The position numbers and the translations under genes were made by a program. From positions 1,349,501 to 1,413,500 of the forward strand of contig NC_082408.1 in NCBI RefSeq assembly GCF_004011695.2: a stretch of 64,000 nt of DNA, given 5' to 3'. Of this stretch, positions 11,501 to 24,348 are shown piece after piece. Source of the DNA: Ascochyta rabiei (Eukaryota; Ascomycota; Dothideomycetes; Pleosporales; Didymellaceae). Position 1 is the first letter of the stretch. Each line of letters opens with the position of its first letter. The notes below the pieces were generated by a model. That model saw only the letters and a program-made list of their open reading frames with translations. It had not been told where the DNA came from and made no database searches.

Positions 11501-14500
11501 GTATACATACCTTACTAGCTACCTAGAGTGCTCTTAGTTTAATTAAAGAGTTTATAGAAAATTATAGTACTTATATACTAATTAGTAGTACCCTATAAGG
11601 TATATAGGTAGTTTCTATATATTTTTAAGTCTAGGTACCCTAACTATTTAACTAGATACCTTTAGTATTTGCTATTTCCCTTATATATTACTATTTTTTA
11701 ACTTTCTATTTATCTTTACTATTAGCTTAATAATAGAAGTTCGCTTAAATAGGCGTTCTAGAGTTAGCTAGTTCTAATAGAGATATATAGAACACTAGGT
11801 AGATCTATACATTCTTTTACAGATTAATTATATAGTTAACTAGGCTTATCTACTTAGAAATAAAAAAAGGTCTACCTTTAATATAGTCTAGTGTCTTTAT
11901 TAGTCTTTATATATAAGGATATTTATGAGAAAACAGACTTTATTCCCCTTTTTTAGCTAAAGTATAATTTTTCTTTTCTAGTTAATGTATGAAATTGCTT
12001 ATTCTTAAGCCTTACTAATATTTTCTTATACTTTTTTATGCACTTCCTTTAGCCTTACTACTAAGAATATTACTAATTTAGTCTAAATTAGCCTGTCTAA
12101 ACTTCTAGTAAAGAGATTTAGGTGTATTCTATAATTTAGGAAGAATAGTAATTCTTCTATTACTTCTAATAATTTGTTATTATATATAATCTACACTATA
12201 GATAATAGTAAAACATAGTTATCTTACTACTAGTTACTATATATCTATAGGTATATTTATATAGTCTAATTTATTCTTTTAGTCTATCTATCTTTCTATA
12301 GATAATAGGCTGTTAAAGGCTTCTTCTTAGTACTAATAGCTGCTAAGAGCGTAAGCTAGTAGTTTAATATAAAGAGCTTATCTTAATTACTAATAACTAA
12401 TTCTGTTATACTATAATACCTTATATATAAATCTAGAAATATATATATAAGCTACTCTACAGTATAGCTATATTAAAATAGTATTATTATAGTGTACTTA
12501 GTAAATCTATTAACTATAATAAAGATTAAGTTGTAGTTATATCTAGTAATTAGGTCTCTTAAGATAGGTAGCTGTATAATAAAATATATTATAATGTTTA
12601 TCTATAGTACTGTTAGTAGCTCTATTATCTACATTTCTCTAAATTTTGCGTATATACTATATTTATTTTACTAACAGTTAATATAGTTTATAATATATTT
12701 AGTAATCTTATCATTTATATTACTAAACTTATAGTATTAATTAATAGGTTCTATTATATATGTAATTCTAGATTATCTATATAGTAGGTTATTATAGTAA
12801 CTAGCTATATTTTAATTCTAAAGTTTCTCTAGTACGTCTAATATAATACGCTGTTTATTTTTAATTTATATTATATTATTTAGTTACTATAATAGTCTTA
12901 GTAACCTATTATTATAAGTTCCTAGTACTATAAACTAGTTTATTTTTTTTTCTCTAGTAAGGTTATGTTATCTGCTAAGTGCATTAGCTCTACTATTATG
13001 TTTGCCTAGCGTATATAATATCTTAAATTTATATTCCTTAAGTATCTTAGACTAACATACTTGTTATTAATTTAAGACCTTAGTAGTAGTAAAGTATACT
13101 AGGTTCTTATAGTTAGTATAGATAGTAAGTTCTAAGCAGCTTTCTATATATAGATGCTAATGTTCTAGAGCTAACGTTAATATATTTATAAGTAATTCTT
13201 TATTATATATATTATTATGTTCTTTAGGTCCTAAGAACTTTTATAAGTAGTAAGTAATAGAGTACTATAGTCTATTCTTTCTTATATAATATATACCTCT
13301 AATATAAGATCTAAAGCGTTAGTCTCTATACGTATTAGTTTACTACTATAAAATATAATTTATATAGAAGTTGTAATATAGGCTTATTTAGGTGCTTTAA
13401 ACATATTAATCTTTTCTTATCTCTACTTAAATAGTGTATCTTTCTGCATAAGCTTTATTACTAGGATTATAATCTTAGAGTAGTTCTTAATAAAGTGTTA
13501 GTTAAAGTTAATAAATCCTAAGAATTCCTAGATCTGTTTAACTATTTTTAGCTTCTACTAGGTCTTAACTACTTCTACTTTTATTAGACTAATCTTAACT
13601 CTATATTGTCCTATAATATACCCTAGAAATTTAACTTCTCCCTTATACTATTTACACTTTTTAGGTTTAAGCTATAGGTCTACCTACTTTAGGTATTTTA
13701 GTACTTCTATAATATATTATTTATACTCTTCTAGTATCTTTAAGTATACTAAGATGTTATCTAGGTATACTATTATAGATCTGTTAAGGTATACTCTTAG
13801 GATTTTATTAATTAACTCTTAGTATATTACTAGTGCGTTTATTAGAGTAAATAGTATAACTAGGTACTTATAGAGTCTATATTACGTCTTAATTACTATT
13901 TTCTATTCTTTTTCTTTTTTTTTACGTATAAGGTTGTACACGCCTTATAGGTCTAACGCTATAAAGTACTAAGCTTCTACTAGCTAGTTCTATAACTCTA
14001 TAATATTTAGAAGCAGGTAGTAGTTCTTAATAGTAATTTTATTAAGCTTTCTAAAGTTAATATAAGGGTATAGCTTACTATTCTTCTTAGGAATAAATAT
14101 AATTAGGTACCCTGTAGGTAATTCTAATCTTATAATAAATCCCTTCTTAAGGTTCTCCTTAATATACTTACAAAGTACTTTAAGTTCCTTTTCTAATAAC
14201 TATTATAATAGTATAAAAGTTAGTGTCTTTCCTTTCTAGAGCTTAATCTTATAATTCTAGAGTTTATACTTAGGTAGGGTTTTACTATAAGCTTTTCTCT
14301 AAATATCTCTACGTACTGTCTATATATATTAAAGATAGCAGAAGGTATACTTCTTTTCTTCTTAACTCTTACTTTATAATCTATAGGGCGTTTAGCATCT
14401 ATAGAGTTAACTACTTTATCTTAGCATATCTTATATATTAAAGAGATATTATTAATCTTTTTCTTATCTACTAGCTACTGTATATGCTGTATAGGCGTAG

Positions 14501-15800
14501 ATATATTAGTACTATATTTATATTCTTCTAATAAAAGTCTTTCTTATACCTAGTCTATCTTTAAGTATGACTTTTATATCTAAGAAATTTCTAATATAAT
14601 GTTATACGTAGGCTTTATTAAGACGTCTTAGTTTATTTCCTTATAATACACTCGTATCTATAGAGGTGCTGCTATTACTTTAAATATAATTAGTAGTTTC
14701 TCTAGCATTAATTCTCTATTAGCTACTTAGAGTAAGTAATAGTTCTTCTTATAATATAATCTAAGTCTAGCTTACTATATTACTATTCTTAATATATAAC
14801 TTACCTATACTCCTAAGTCTAAGAGTCCTATTAAGGCTACTCTATTTAGTTTAATAGGTAGCTTAATAAGATAAATGTTCCTAATACTATTAATAGATTA
14901 TTCTCTAGGGCTTATAGGCGCTAGCCTAAAAAATCCCCTCTTTACTAAACCTATTAAACTCCTTAGTACTATAATACTCCTTATAATCTATATTAAGGTA
15001 GTTCTACTAGTGTATAATATAGTAACTTCTATTAACTACTAGCTATATTTATATTATAGCCTATAGGTTATCTATTTTAGAAAAGTATACTTTTTAGTAT
15101 TTGTTAATAAGATAAAATTTGTATAGGTTATTGTAATACTAGTACTATTAACTATAATAGAGGTCTTATTATACTAGAAACTATCCTATACTAAGCTTCT
15201 TATTATATTAGATTATATATTTGTTCTTAGTATATACTATCTATATAAGGTTTCTATATTTAAGGTTTTAGTAGTCTAGAATATACTATAGTTATAGGCT
15301 AATTATTAGTAGTATATCTTTCTACTTCTATATACGTTCTAGGCTAAGCTATATTTCTTACTTATACTAAAGCTAGTCTTTAGCTTCTTCTAAGTTATTA
15401 GTACGCTATTTACTATTATTAATTTTTTTCTACACTAGTAAATAAGCTGTTAGAGTTCTAGTATTATTTCTGTATTTTTAGGTCCTTCTATAGGACTAAC
15501 AAGCTCTTAATACATTTAGTAGTGAGCTTTTTTATTATTATATTTCTAGCGTTATTAAGCTATACATTCTTATTTACGTATTACCTTTATCTTAATTTAG
15601 CTCGTATTTTGTTCTATTGTGTCTAGTAGGTTGTTTATCTTTTACTAGTCTTTATTAGAGTAGTACTCTGTTTCTTTACCTATCTAGGCGTTCTAGTAGG
15701 GTATTGCTATATAAATTAGAGGTATAATATAGTTATTATTATCCTCTATACTAGACTCTAGGTCTTCTAGCAGCTATTCTATATTATTAGTAAAAGTTTT
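11500..15800 (-). pseudogene. gypsy E pol: protease, RT, RNase H, integrase, chromodomain
   Basis: Minus-strand frame with RIP-type stops. The protease box appears as LLDLGVQVSYI near 14790-14830 (family D-S/T-G). RT spans about 14330-13600, with YLDNILVYLK near 13775-13745 in place of YLDD. The RNase H tail YTLGKHNSRANALS lies near 13015-12970. Integrase covers about 12900-12200, with DRFTKYTIIIP near 12530-12500 and LQKDRQTKRINQ near 12300-12260. A chromodomain-like tail follows near 11700-11580. This is the standard chromovirus order. The Asp of the RT box and Gln/Trp codons have been changed by G-to-A or C-to-T. Confidence 0.86.
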
Positions 15801-15849
15801 CTATTTAATAGTATCTATATTATTATAATTATAGGTAAGTATATTAAAC

Positions 15850-16790
15850 TAGTAGTAAACCTTATTTATCTAGTAGTCTCTAGTAAAGTAGCCTAGTTTG
15901 CTATAGTTGTAGTAGTCCCTACTACCTCTATGTTAGTTACCCCCCTTAGGCTTCTTATTCTATTACTTTATTAGTCCCTTATTAAGGTTTAAGAGGTCTA
16001 TTACTTTAGGTCTGTAGTATCTACTCTAAGTATTACTTTAGATAAAATAACTAGTATTTAGCTAATTATAGCCTTCTTATTACCCTTAGTTTAGGTTATT
16101 TTACTACTAGTTTCTTAGTAGCAGCATGTTAGTAGCAATAACGGTAGTACGTGCTCTAGAATTATCTTAAAGTTCTTACTAAAGTTTATAGAGTTGTATA
16201 TTAATATTAATAGTAATATTAATAAGCTTATTAAGTATTTCTATGCTTACGCTGGTGCGTATAAGTTCTTTCTTAACCTTAGGCTTAAACTCTTATTAAA
16301 ACATAGTAATTAGGGTAGTATTATCCTAGTTAGTATTAGCAGTAAGCTACTACAACTCTACAACGTAGTTAGTAGCTAACTTAGTTATCTAATCTTCTAA
16401 ATGTTATATTATATAATATGTAGTTTATTAAAGACTCTAAAGATTAGTTTAATCTTTTTTTTAAATAGGTTAAAGTCTTTTATCTATTTTCTATATTATT
16501 TAGGGCCTTACTAGCTTAGTACTGCTGTATAAAGGGCTTACTCTAAGTAAACACTTTACTATATATATAGCTAGCTGTAAGAACTACTTATTTAGCCTTA
16601 GAAACCTTCTTACCTTAGAAGGTAAAGAAGAGGTCCTACTGTATAAGCTATTATTAAGCTTACTACAATCTCTATAGTAAAAATTAGGCTTATTAATATT
16701 TATAGTGCCAGTAGTAATAGTTATATCTATATTAATGTTACTAAATATAGAGTTACTAGGGGTAGTATAAGTATAGGATCTAATAGTACT
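15850..16790 (-). pseudogene. gypsy E gag with zinc knuckle
   Basis: Minus-strand gag remnant. A capsid-like stretch near 16500-16200 ends in a segment resembling the gypsy gag C-terminus (KVKKELIRTSVSIEILNK). A zinc knuckle follows near 15925-15890, read as YYNYSKLGYFTRDY. The pattern fits C-x2-C-x4-H-x4-C with Cys and His turned to Tyr, as expected when TGY and CAY codons become TAY. It lies directly downstream of the 5' LTR at 16816-17041. I did not identify a convincing primer-binding site. Confidence 0.8.
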
Positions 16791-16815
16791 TATCTTAGAG
16801 GTGTTTAAAATGTTA

Positions 16816-17041
16816 AAGTTATACTTTAGTTAAAGACTATAAGCACTATTTCTATTAGTTCTTAGGGATAAGTAGTAGATTAGTTAGGGTTATTAACTAA
16901 GCAAAGCTTATAAAGATAGGGTGTACTAAATAGTATAGAGTAGACTATCTAGTTTAAGCGTAGGTTAAGATTCTAAAGATAAACTTAATTAATAAGGTTA
17001 AATATAAACTATAAGGGTTATGTTCCTATAAACTATATACT
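16816..17041 (-). repeat. gypsy E 5' LTR
   Basis: A 226-bp partner of 8698-8926 in the same orientation. In element orientation it precedes the gag remnant. Confidence 0.8.
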
Positions 17042-17254
17042 TTAATAATTATAGTAGTAATATAGACTAATTAGTGTTATACATCCTCTAATTGTACTAA
17101 GCACTAATTACACTAATTACTAATTGTACTAATTACGCTAAGCCTAGTTATATTACGTAATTCTTATCCTCTTACTAAGTACTAACACTGTTATAATTAC
17201 TTACGCTAAACTTAATAACTTATTATAATTACTTTACCCTATATACTGTAATTA
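17042..17254. other. low-complexity spacer
   Basis: AT-rich, with short irregular repeats of CTAATTGTACTAA / CTAATTACACTAA near 17090-17140. Its frame may continue into the LINE RNase H downstream, but no motif supports this. Confidence 0.45.
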
Positions 17255-17786
17255 GCCTATATCCTTTCTATATTCTATAGATTGTAATAGTATAATAAAA
17301 GGCTTTAAAATTATAGCTACTATAGCTACTACAATATAGAACATCTAAGTCTTTATAGACAACTAGGCAGTAATTCTAAGACTAAAAACTCTTTTAAATA
17401 AGCCTAGATAGGCCTAGTAAATATGCAACATAAAGGCAGCTAAAACTATTAAAAATAAATAAGCTTTTATCAGCCTAAAATAGGCCTCTAGACACTAGGA
17501 CGTTATAGGAAATAGGAAAGTAGACTGTCTAGTAAAAGAAGTAACTAAAAAGAGGCCTTTCTCTAACTTAAAAAGCATTGCTATAACTAGGATGTAAATT
17601 AAAGCTATTATAATAAAAGAGTAGAAATATAAACTAGATACCTATACAGCTAAAGTAAATATAAGGAAAGTAAGCACCTATATAATAAAATACTAGCTAG
17701 AACTAATAAATAAGATAAAACTACTAAAAAATACTAAGAAAGATGTAGCTAGTGCCTACTACTAACTAAAACTAATATATAAATAT
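17255..17786 (+). pseudogene. Tad-like LINE RNase H fragment
   Basis: Plus-strand frame resembling the C-terminal RNase H of Tad1/I-type non-LTR retrotransposons. VFIDNxAVILRLK lies near 17350-17390 (family D-x2-A). DVIGNRKVDCLVKEVTKKRP lies near 17499-17560 (family G-H-x-x-I-x-G-N-E-x-A-D-x-L-A-K-x-A). A basic tail follows, ending near 17786 with AYYQLKL, which resembles the end region of these ORF2 proteins. Both ends are cut: upstream by gypsy E and the spacer, downstream by the copia LTR at 17787. This is the only LINE sequence I recognise in the window. Confidence 0.75.
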
Positions 17787-18649
17787 TGTGAAAATTAGAA
17801 GTAATAGTTATAGAAGTAATAGTTAAAATTAGTTTTATAACTATAGAGAGAGAGCTGTATTTATCCTTTATAGTTTTAGATAGGCCTAGATCTAGTTTTT
17901 AGATAGGCCTAGATCCGGTTTTAGGTAGACCTAGATCCGGTTTTAGGTGGGCCTAGATCTAGTTTTAGATAGGCCTAGATCTGGTTTTTTAGACAGGCCT
18001 AGATCTAGTTTTAGATAGGGCTAGATCTAGTTTTAGATTACCTCTTAGTAAAACACTTAGTGTTTTAAATTTGTTTTTAGTACTCTTATACTTAGAGTAT
18101 TATAATCTTATAGTTTTTATTTATACTTAGTCTTACTAGGTTTATTCTAGTATTAGAGAAGAAACCTTAAAAAACGCGTTTTAGTATAATTGCAAGCAAA
18201 GTGTTAAAAAGTTAGATTAGAATAATCTATTACACAAGCGCTGTTAGTATTATAGGCTTACTAATCTTAGATATTTTTTATTAGCTAGTAATGTATCTAG
18301 TTAGAGATGCGCTAGTGTAATAAATAATAGGTTACTTCTAACTATAAGGTTTTTATTACAAAATTTGTGTATTTCTTCTATTCCTTAACTTCTACTCTCT
18401 TTAGAGACTTAGTTAGGACTAGTAGAGCTTAGGTAACATTTTAATTTAGTTTATTAGGTGTGTTATACCTATTTACTAGGCTTATAAGTATTTCTAGACT
18501 TCTATAGCTTCTATTATAGCTTTATCTATATCTACTTAGAAATAGTTTATATTATAATTTCTTTATTATAGTTTATTTATAAAGTATTCTCTTAGTTTTT
18601 ATATTTATAGTTATATTACTTACTCTTTTAAATTATTTTATATTAAACA
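17787..18649 (-). repeat. copia 3' LTR
   Basis: Starts TGTGAAAATTAGAAG and ends TATTAAACA in window orientation, a TG...CA pair. It carries the 22-bp array (17875-18030) and the hairpin block (18228-18325). The purine tract of the element abuts it at 18650-18658 (complement AAGAGGGTA). Confidence 0.87.
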
Positions 18650-20520
18650 TACCCTCTTAAGCAACATAACTTTGTTATAATATTTAGCTTATTAAATAAG
18701 GTAGTAAAGGTAGGTGTATTTAGTACTTTTATAAATATATCTACTAGTTATTCTTTAGTTAGTATATAGTTTAGATCTATTATCTCTTCTAGAATCTTTT
18801 CTCTTATAAAGTAATATTGTATATCTATATACTTAGTTTTAGAGTAGTGTTCTAGGTTATTTGCTAGTGTAATAGCAGGTTAATTATTACTAAATAGACA
18901 GAATTTCTCTTCTTTTATATTTAGAAGTTTATTTATCTAGTTATTTATAGATACTTATTAAATAGGTATATTCTTTAATAGCTTCTTTTAGAGCTATGTA
19001 TTCTGCTTTACAGCTACTTAGAGTAGTTAATTTTTTTAGTTTATTAGACTAGCTAATAGAGGTGTTATTAAACATAAATATATATCTAGTTATACTTTTT
19101 CTAGTAGTTAAAATACTACCTTAATCAGCATTTGTATATCTAAGTAATAAGGGTACTAATTATAATTAGAAAAATAACTTATTTTCTCTTATATAATTTA
19201 GGTATTTAAAAATCCTATTAGCTACTATAAAGTGTTCTTTAGTAGGGTTAGATATATATCTTACGTAGCTATACATACTAAATACTAAGTCTAGTCTTAT
19301 ATAGTTAGTTAAGTATATTAAACTACCTATATATAACTAGTATAGTTTTATATCTTCTAGAGTTACTTATTCTTTATTCTTTTATAACTTAATACTAGCT
19401 TCTACTAGTGTACTAACAGGATTTAAATCTAGCTTATTATATTTTACTAGTATATCCTTAATATACTTAGTTTGTTTTAAGTAGATAGATCTTCTTACTC
19501 TTTCTCTTATTATCTCTATCCCTAGGAAATATTTTGCTTCTCCTAGATTACTTAGTTCTAGTAGCCTTACTAGATTTATTTTTAGTTCTTTAATAAGTTT
19601 AACGCTATTTTCTATTATAAGAACATTGTCTATATAGATTATTAGATAGATATCTATCTTCTTATTTATAATGATACCATATTCTATAAATATAGGCTTA
19701 AAATTTAGTTTACTTAGAATAGCTTTTAGGTATGTATACTAGGCTCTAGGTGCTTATTTTAATCTCTAAATTACCTGCATTAATTTATAAACTCTAGTAT
19801 TATCTTCTAGAAAGCCTATAGGTTCTTATATATATATATCTATATCTATAGATACGTATAGAAAAGTGTTTTCAAATCTAGCTATATTATTTCTAGATCT
19901 AGAAATACTACTATAAATAGTAGAAGTCTTATAATCTCTATTCTTGTTATATTTATAAAGGTTTCTAGGTAGTCTAGTCTATAGATTTAGCCAAACCCTT
20001 TAATAACCTATGTTACTTTATATTTAAAAATGTTATTATTAGAGTCTTCTTTAATCTTAAACACCTAGCGTCCCTTTAGTGCTGCTCTATTTTTAGGTAG
20101 CTCTACTATTAACTAGGTATTTTGTTCTTTTAGTTAATTAAACTCTTATCTACAAGCTTCTAGCTATTTCTTTTTATTCTCTAAATTTATTACTTTAAAG
20201 TTAGTACTTAGCTCTAAATTAGTATTACTAGTTATAAATGCTAATTTGTCTTTAGAGTTACTATAGTAGTTGTTAATATTACGATTAGTTTACTCTTAGT
20301 TTCGTGTACTATTAGAGTTACTAGGTAGACTATCTACTCTAGTACTTTAGTTATTATTCTTGTAGGAGAACTCTTAATAACTTATTTTGTTATTACTAAG
20401 TTCTTTATTAAAGTCTATTATAATTATATCTTAGTTTTTAATACTATTATTAAATTTATATTCTAGGATTATAGTATCTCTTGTTTATATAATCCTCTTA
20501 GATAAATTATTTAAGATATA
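18650..20520 (-). pseudogene. copia RNase H and RT
   Basis: Minus-strand remnant matching 1-1884 over its length. RNase H covers about 18700-19250, with the SRKAEYIALKEAIKE-type segment near 19020-18970. RT covers about 19300-20060, with the catalytic box near 19650-19620 in a frame reading IYIDNVLI. A poorly conserved linker to integrase follows (20060-20520). Stops are TAG/TAA. It is the C-terminal half of the polyprotein of the element at 17787-23641. Confidence 0.86.
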
Positions 20521-21990
20521 GTAATTATATTAGTTAAAACCTATAAGAATTCCTTTCTTAGCTCTAGGCTCTAGCTTTATAAGGCCTATTAATTTATCCT
20601 TATAGTATACTATAGAGCCCTAAATCCTTAGATTATCTAGATTAGGCTTTTTACTATAGAGTTTTTTAAATAGTAATATAGATAAATAGAAGTGTAGAGT
20701 TATATTATATATATAAACAGCTATTTTAACTATCTCTATCTAGTATAGAAGATCTATATTTGTATTAAATAGTAATACTCTAGTTATTTCTATAATACAT
20801 TAATTAATTCTCTCTATTATACTATTTTGTTCTAGCGTATAGGGGCTTAAAAATTAATTAATAATACTATTTTTAATAGTAAATCTTTAAAATAGAGAAT
20901 TATTAAATTCTTTGCTATTAACTTATCCTATTATCTTAATAGATAGATTAGATTAGTTTTCTACCTTTAGTTTATATTCTTAAAATAATTCTAGGGCCTC
21001 TAATTTTTGTTTTAAGAGCTTAAAGTTTAGTTCCCTAGAAGTATTATCTAGAAAGAAGATAATATATCTATATTCTGCTTTTAATCTAGAGGTTACAGGT
21101 CTGTAAATATCTATTACTACTTTTTATAGATAAATAGTAAGTTTATTTATTATTACTCTTAATTTATTATTAGTTTGTTTTGCCTGTATATAGGCTACAC
21201 AGTTAAAACTATAATTTTATAGTATTTTAATAATAAGTAGTTTACTTATAGTATCTATACTTTTATATCTAAATCTATTATAATATAGTTCTAGCTTTTC
21301 TATAGTAGATTTATTAGAATCTAAGTAGAGTATATAGTTCTTATAGTTTAAATTATCTAGAGAGCTATCTTTAATAATAATCTTATTTATAAGGTCTAGT
21401 ATATACATGTTATAAGCGTACTTAGCCTTAATAACTAGATTATCTCTTATTAAGATAGCTTCTTCCTTTGTAAAGTTTACTTTAAAGTCTTTTTCTATTA
21501 ATTTTTAAATAAACAAAAGGTTTATAGAGAAGCTTAGTATAAAGAGGTAATTATTTAGTATAATTTTTGTATTATTTACTATAAAATATAACTTTCTAAT
21601 AGCTACAGTATTAATAGTAGTATTATTACACTAGGCTAATTTAGTTACTTTATCTACTAAACTACCTTCTAAAAACAGTAACCTATTGCATATTAAATGC
21701 TAAGTACTTCCTAAATCTAGTATTAAGTTAGCTTTAGTTAAACTAAACTGTAGGTTATTATTATAATATACATTATTATCTAAATCCCCTAGTAAATCTA
21801 GATCTATTTAATCTAGAGATAAGAGAGCTTAATCTTGTTCTTTTTTAACCCTTCTTTCTGCTATATTTTTAGCTAGATTAGGTAATTATTAAATAGAATT
21901 ATAGGTATATCTAGGTTTAAACTAATTAGGTTTCTTCTCTAGATTAAGAAACTAGCAACTGCTTATTTAATGGGTATTTTCTTTATATTT
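20520..21990 (-). pseudogene. copia integrase
   Basis: Minus-strand frame with long readable stretches. The zinc-binding N-terminus is near 21290-21240, read as LYYNRFRYKSIDTISKL where the family has W-H-x-R-L-G-H. The catalytic core (VVIDIYRPV, then RYIIFFLDNTS) lies near 21120-21040. A C-terminal core with EQNSIIERINQCIIEI near 20840-20790 follows. The pre-integrase segment upstream contains a 63-codon stretch without stops (21217-21408). Confidence 0.85.
21217..21408 (-). pseudogene. 63-codon open remnant of copia pre-integrase/HHCC region
   Basis: A short uninterrupted frame, M-Y-I-L-D-L ... I-I-K-I-L. It corresponds to the gag-pre-integrase segment and the start of the integrase zinc finger: LYYNRFRYKSIDTISKL aligns with W-H-R-R-L-G-H-x-S-x-x-x-I-x-x-L, with His to Tyr changes. 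The frame is real but is a fragment of the polyprotein; the Met is internal, not a gene start. Confidence 0.8.
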
Positions 21991-22778
21991 ATTATAATAG
22001 TGTTACTTTATAACCTTATTCTTTTAGTATAGTTTGTGTTTTACTTAGTAGAGTACTTTTTTAGTACTTGTTTAGCAACAGGATTTATTAATTAAATTAG
22101 AAAATAGTGTTTTTATATTTATTTTATCTAAATTCTAACAAAAGGATTAGGTAATATTAGTAACACATCTCTTATAATTTAGAGTTAGATTGTTAAGTAT
22201 ATTAGTAAGTACTACTTACTTAGGTAATTAAATTCCTTTTAAGCTTAAATTATTATTAAGATATTTAATTTTGCTTAGGAAAGTTTCTATTAAATTAAAG
22301 TTCTAGAGATAGGATTTAAAGAATTCTTTTAATAGAAGAAATTAAGCTATAAATTCTTTTAGAGAGTATAGATTTGCTAGTATAATCTAGTAATCTATAG
22401 CAGTAGTATACTTTTAAATCTATATACTAGATCCTTTTTCGCAACTAAGTATAATATATGCTTTTACCTTTCTATCTATAGTAGTTAGGATAATAAAAGG
22501 CTTATTATTATTGTTGTAGATAGCGTTATAGAGATCCTTAGTAGTAAGAATAGCTATTATTTAGTTACTCTAGAATTCGTAATTAGCTTAGCTAGAGAGC
22601 TTTTTAATTTTAAGATATCCAACATTTTTAATTATAAATTTGTGCTGTTTTCAACTTAAAGAGATGTTAATTTAAGAAACAATTAGTTTAATTAAAAAAC
22701 AATTAGTTTAGATGTTGTTTAGGTATTAGTGCGCCGTAATTAATAGATAATTAGTTTAGATGTTGTTTAGGGAATAGT
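21990..22778 (-). pseudogene. copia gag
   Basis: Minus-strand region between integrase and the primer-binding site. It resembles the UBN2/copia gag fold: a leucine-rich segment around 22330-22240 corresponds to the better preserved copy at 56363-56545 (F-x-L-L-K-E-F-F ... I-R-Y-L). Broken by RIP stops. The gag start is not identifiable. Confidence 0.7.
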
Positions 22779-22795
22779 GCGCTAGGCTTATAACC
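22779..22795 (-). other. copia primer-binding site, half initiator-tRNA type
   Basis: Directly next to the 5' LTR. The element strand reads GGTTATAAGCCTAGCGC. This complements the anticodon arm of eukaryotic initiator tRNA-Met (CAU anticodon, ...GCGC.GGGCTCATAACC), with G-to-A changes. The same site is at 49451-49467 and, better preserved with an intact CAT, at 59911-59929. Priming from a half tRNA-iMet is known for Drosophila copia and yeast Ty5. Confidence 0.8.
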
Positions 22796-23641
22796 TGTAA
22801 AAATTAGAAGTAATAGTTAAATTAATTAATTTTGTAACTATAGAGAGAGGGCTGTATTTATCCTTTATAGTTTTAGATAGGCCTAGATCTAGTTTTTAGA
22901 TAGGCCTAGATCCGGTTTTAGGTAGACCTAGATTCGGTTTTAGGTGGGCCTAGATCTAGTTTTAGATAGGCCTAGATCTGGTTTTTTAGACAGGCCTAGA
23001 TCTAGTTTTAGATAGGGCTAGATCCGGTTTTAGATTACCCCTTAGTAAAACACTTAGTGTTTTAGATTTATTTTTGGTACTCTTATACTTAGAGTATTAT
23101 AATCTTATAGTTTTTATTTTTACTTTATCTTACTAGGTTTATTCTAGTATTAGAGAAGAAACATTAAAAAACGCGTTTTGGTATAATTGCCAGCAAGTTA
23201 TTAAAAAGTTAGTTTAGAATAATTTATTACACTAGCGCTGCTAGTAGTATAGGCTTACTAATCTTAGATATTATATACTAGCTAGTAATGTATCTAGTCT
23301 AAGATGCGCTAGTGTAATAAATAATAGGTTACTTCTAACTATAAGGTTTTTATTAAAAATTTGTATATTTCTCCTATTTCTTAACTTCTATTCTCTTTAG
23401 AGACTTAATTAGGACTAGTAGAACTTAGGTAATATTTTAATCTAGTTTATTAGGTGTTTTATACCTTTTACTAGGCTTATAAGTATTTCTAGACTTTTAT
23501 AGCTTCTATTATAGCTTTAACTATATCTACTTAGAAATAGTTTTTGTTGTAATTTCTTTATTATAGTTTATTTAAGATGTATTCTCTTAGTTTTTAGATT
23601 TGTAGTTATATTGTTTACTTTTTAAATTATTATATTAAATA
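22796..23641 (-). repeat. copia 5' LTR
   Basis: An 846-bp partner of 17787-18649 with the same internal array (22875-23030) and hairpin block (23224-23322). It ends ATATTAAATA where the intact family has ATATTAAACA. Confidence 0.86.
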
Positions 23642-24348
23642 ATATAAAACTATACTAGTAATATATAGGTAGTTTAATATACTTAACTACCTATACTATA
23701 CTAGACTTAATATCTAGTATATATAGCTGCGTAAGACATATATCTAACCCTACTACAGAACACTTTATAGTAGTTAATAGGATTTTTAAATACCTAAATT
23801 ACATAAGAGAAAATAGATTTATTTTTCTAATTATAATTAGCACCCTTATTACTTAGATATACAGATGCTAATTAGGGTAGTAATTTAACTACTTAAAAAA
23901 GTACAACTAGATATATATTTATGTTTAATAACACCCCTATTAGCTAGTCTAATAAACTAAAAAAATTAACTACTCTAAGTAGCTGTAAAGCAGAATATAT
24001 AGCTCTAAAAGAAGCTATTAAAGAATATACCTATTTAATCAGTATCTATAAATAACTAGATATTAATAAACTTCTAAATCTAAAAGAAGAGAAATTTTAT
24101 CTATTTAGTAATAATTAACCTGCTATTACACTAGTAAATAATCTAGAATACTACTCTAAAACTAAGTATATAGATATACAATATTACTTTATAAGAAAAA
24201 AGATTCTAGAAGAGATAATAGATCTAAACTATATACAAACTAAAGAATAACTAGCAGATATATTTATAAAAGTACTAAATATACCTACCTTTACTACCTA
24301 ATTTACTTAGCTAAGTATTATAAAATAGTTATATTGCTTAAGAGGGTA
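23642..24348 (+). pseudogene. copia RT/RNase H fragment
   Basis: Plus-strand fragment matching 1185-1884: the end of RT, then RNase H with KAEYIALKEAIKEYTYL near 23990-24040 and the IQYYFIRKKILE segment near 24177-24212. It ends in the polypurine tract AGAGGG (24341-24346) next to an LTR. The 5' side is truncated against the LTR of the preceding element. Confidence 0.86.

Larger units (their letters stand above)
8698..17041 (-). mobile_element. Ty3/gypsy element 'E' with both LTRs (chromovirus type)
   Basis: Two direct repeats of about 226-229 bp (8698-8926 and 16816-17041) bound an internal region read on the minus strand in the order gag, zinc knuckle, protease, RT, RNase H, integrase, chromodomain. 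The 3' part is interrupted by a pogo-type DNA transposon (9039-10880). Without it the element is about 6.5 kb, a normal gypsy size. The LTR ends read AAGTTATAC...TATATACT in window orientation, not a clean TG...CA, and I could not establish a target duplication. A second partial copy lies at 60774-62416. Confidence 0.83.
17787..23641 (-). mobile_element. Ty1/copia element with both LTRs (5.86 kb)
   Basis: Reversed copia element with LTRs at 17787-18649 and 22796-23641, a polypurine tract next to the 3' LTR, a primer-binding site next to the 5' LTR, and gag-integrase-RT-RNase H in the order expected for Ty1/copia. The size is typical. All reading frames are broken by RIP. Its flanks differ: LINE on the left and copia RT on the right, with no clear 5-bp duplication. 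So either the insertion site was later rearranged or one LTR comes from a neighbour. Confidence 0.87.
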
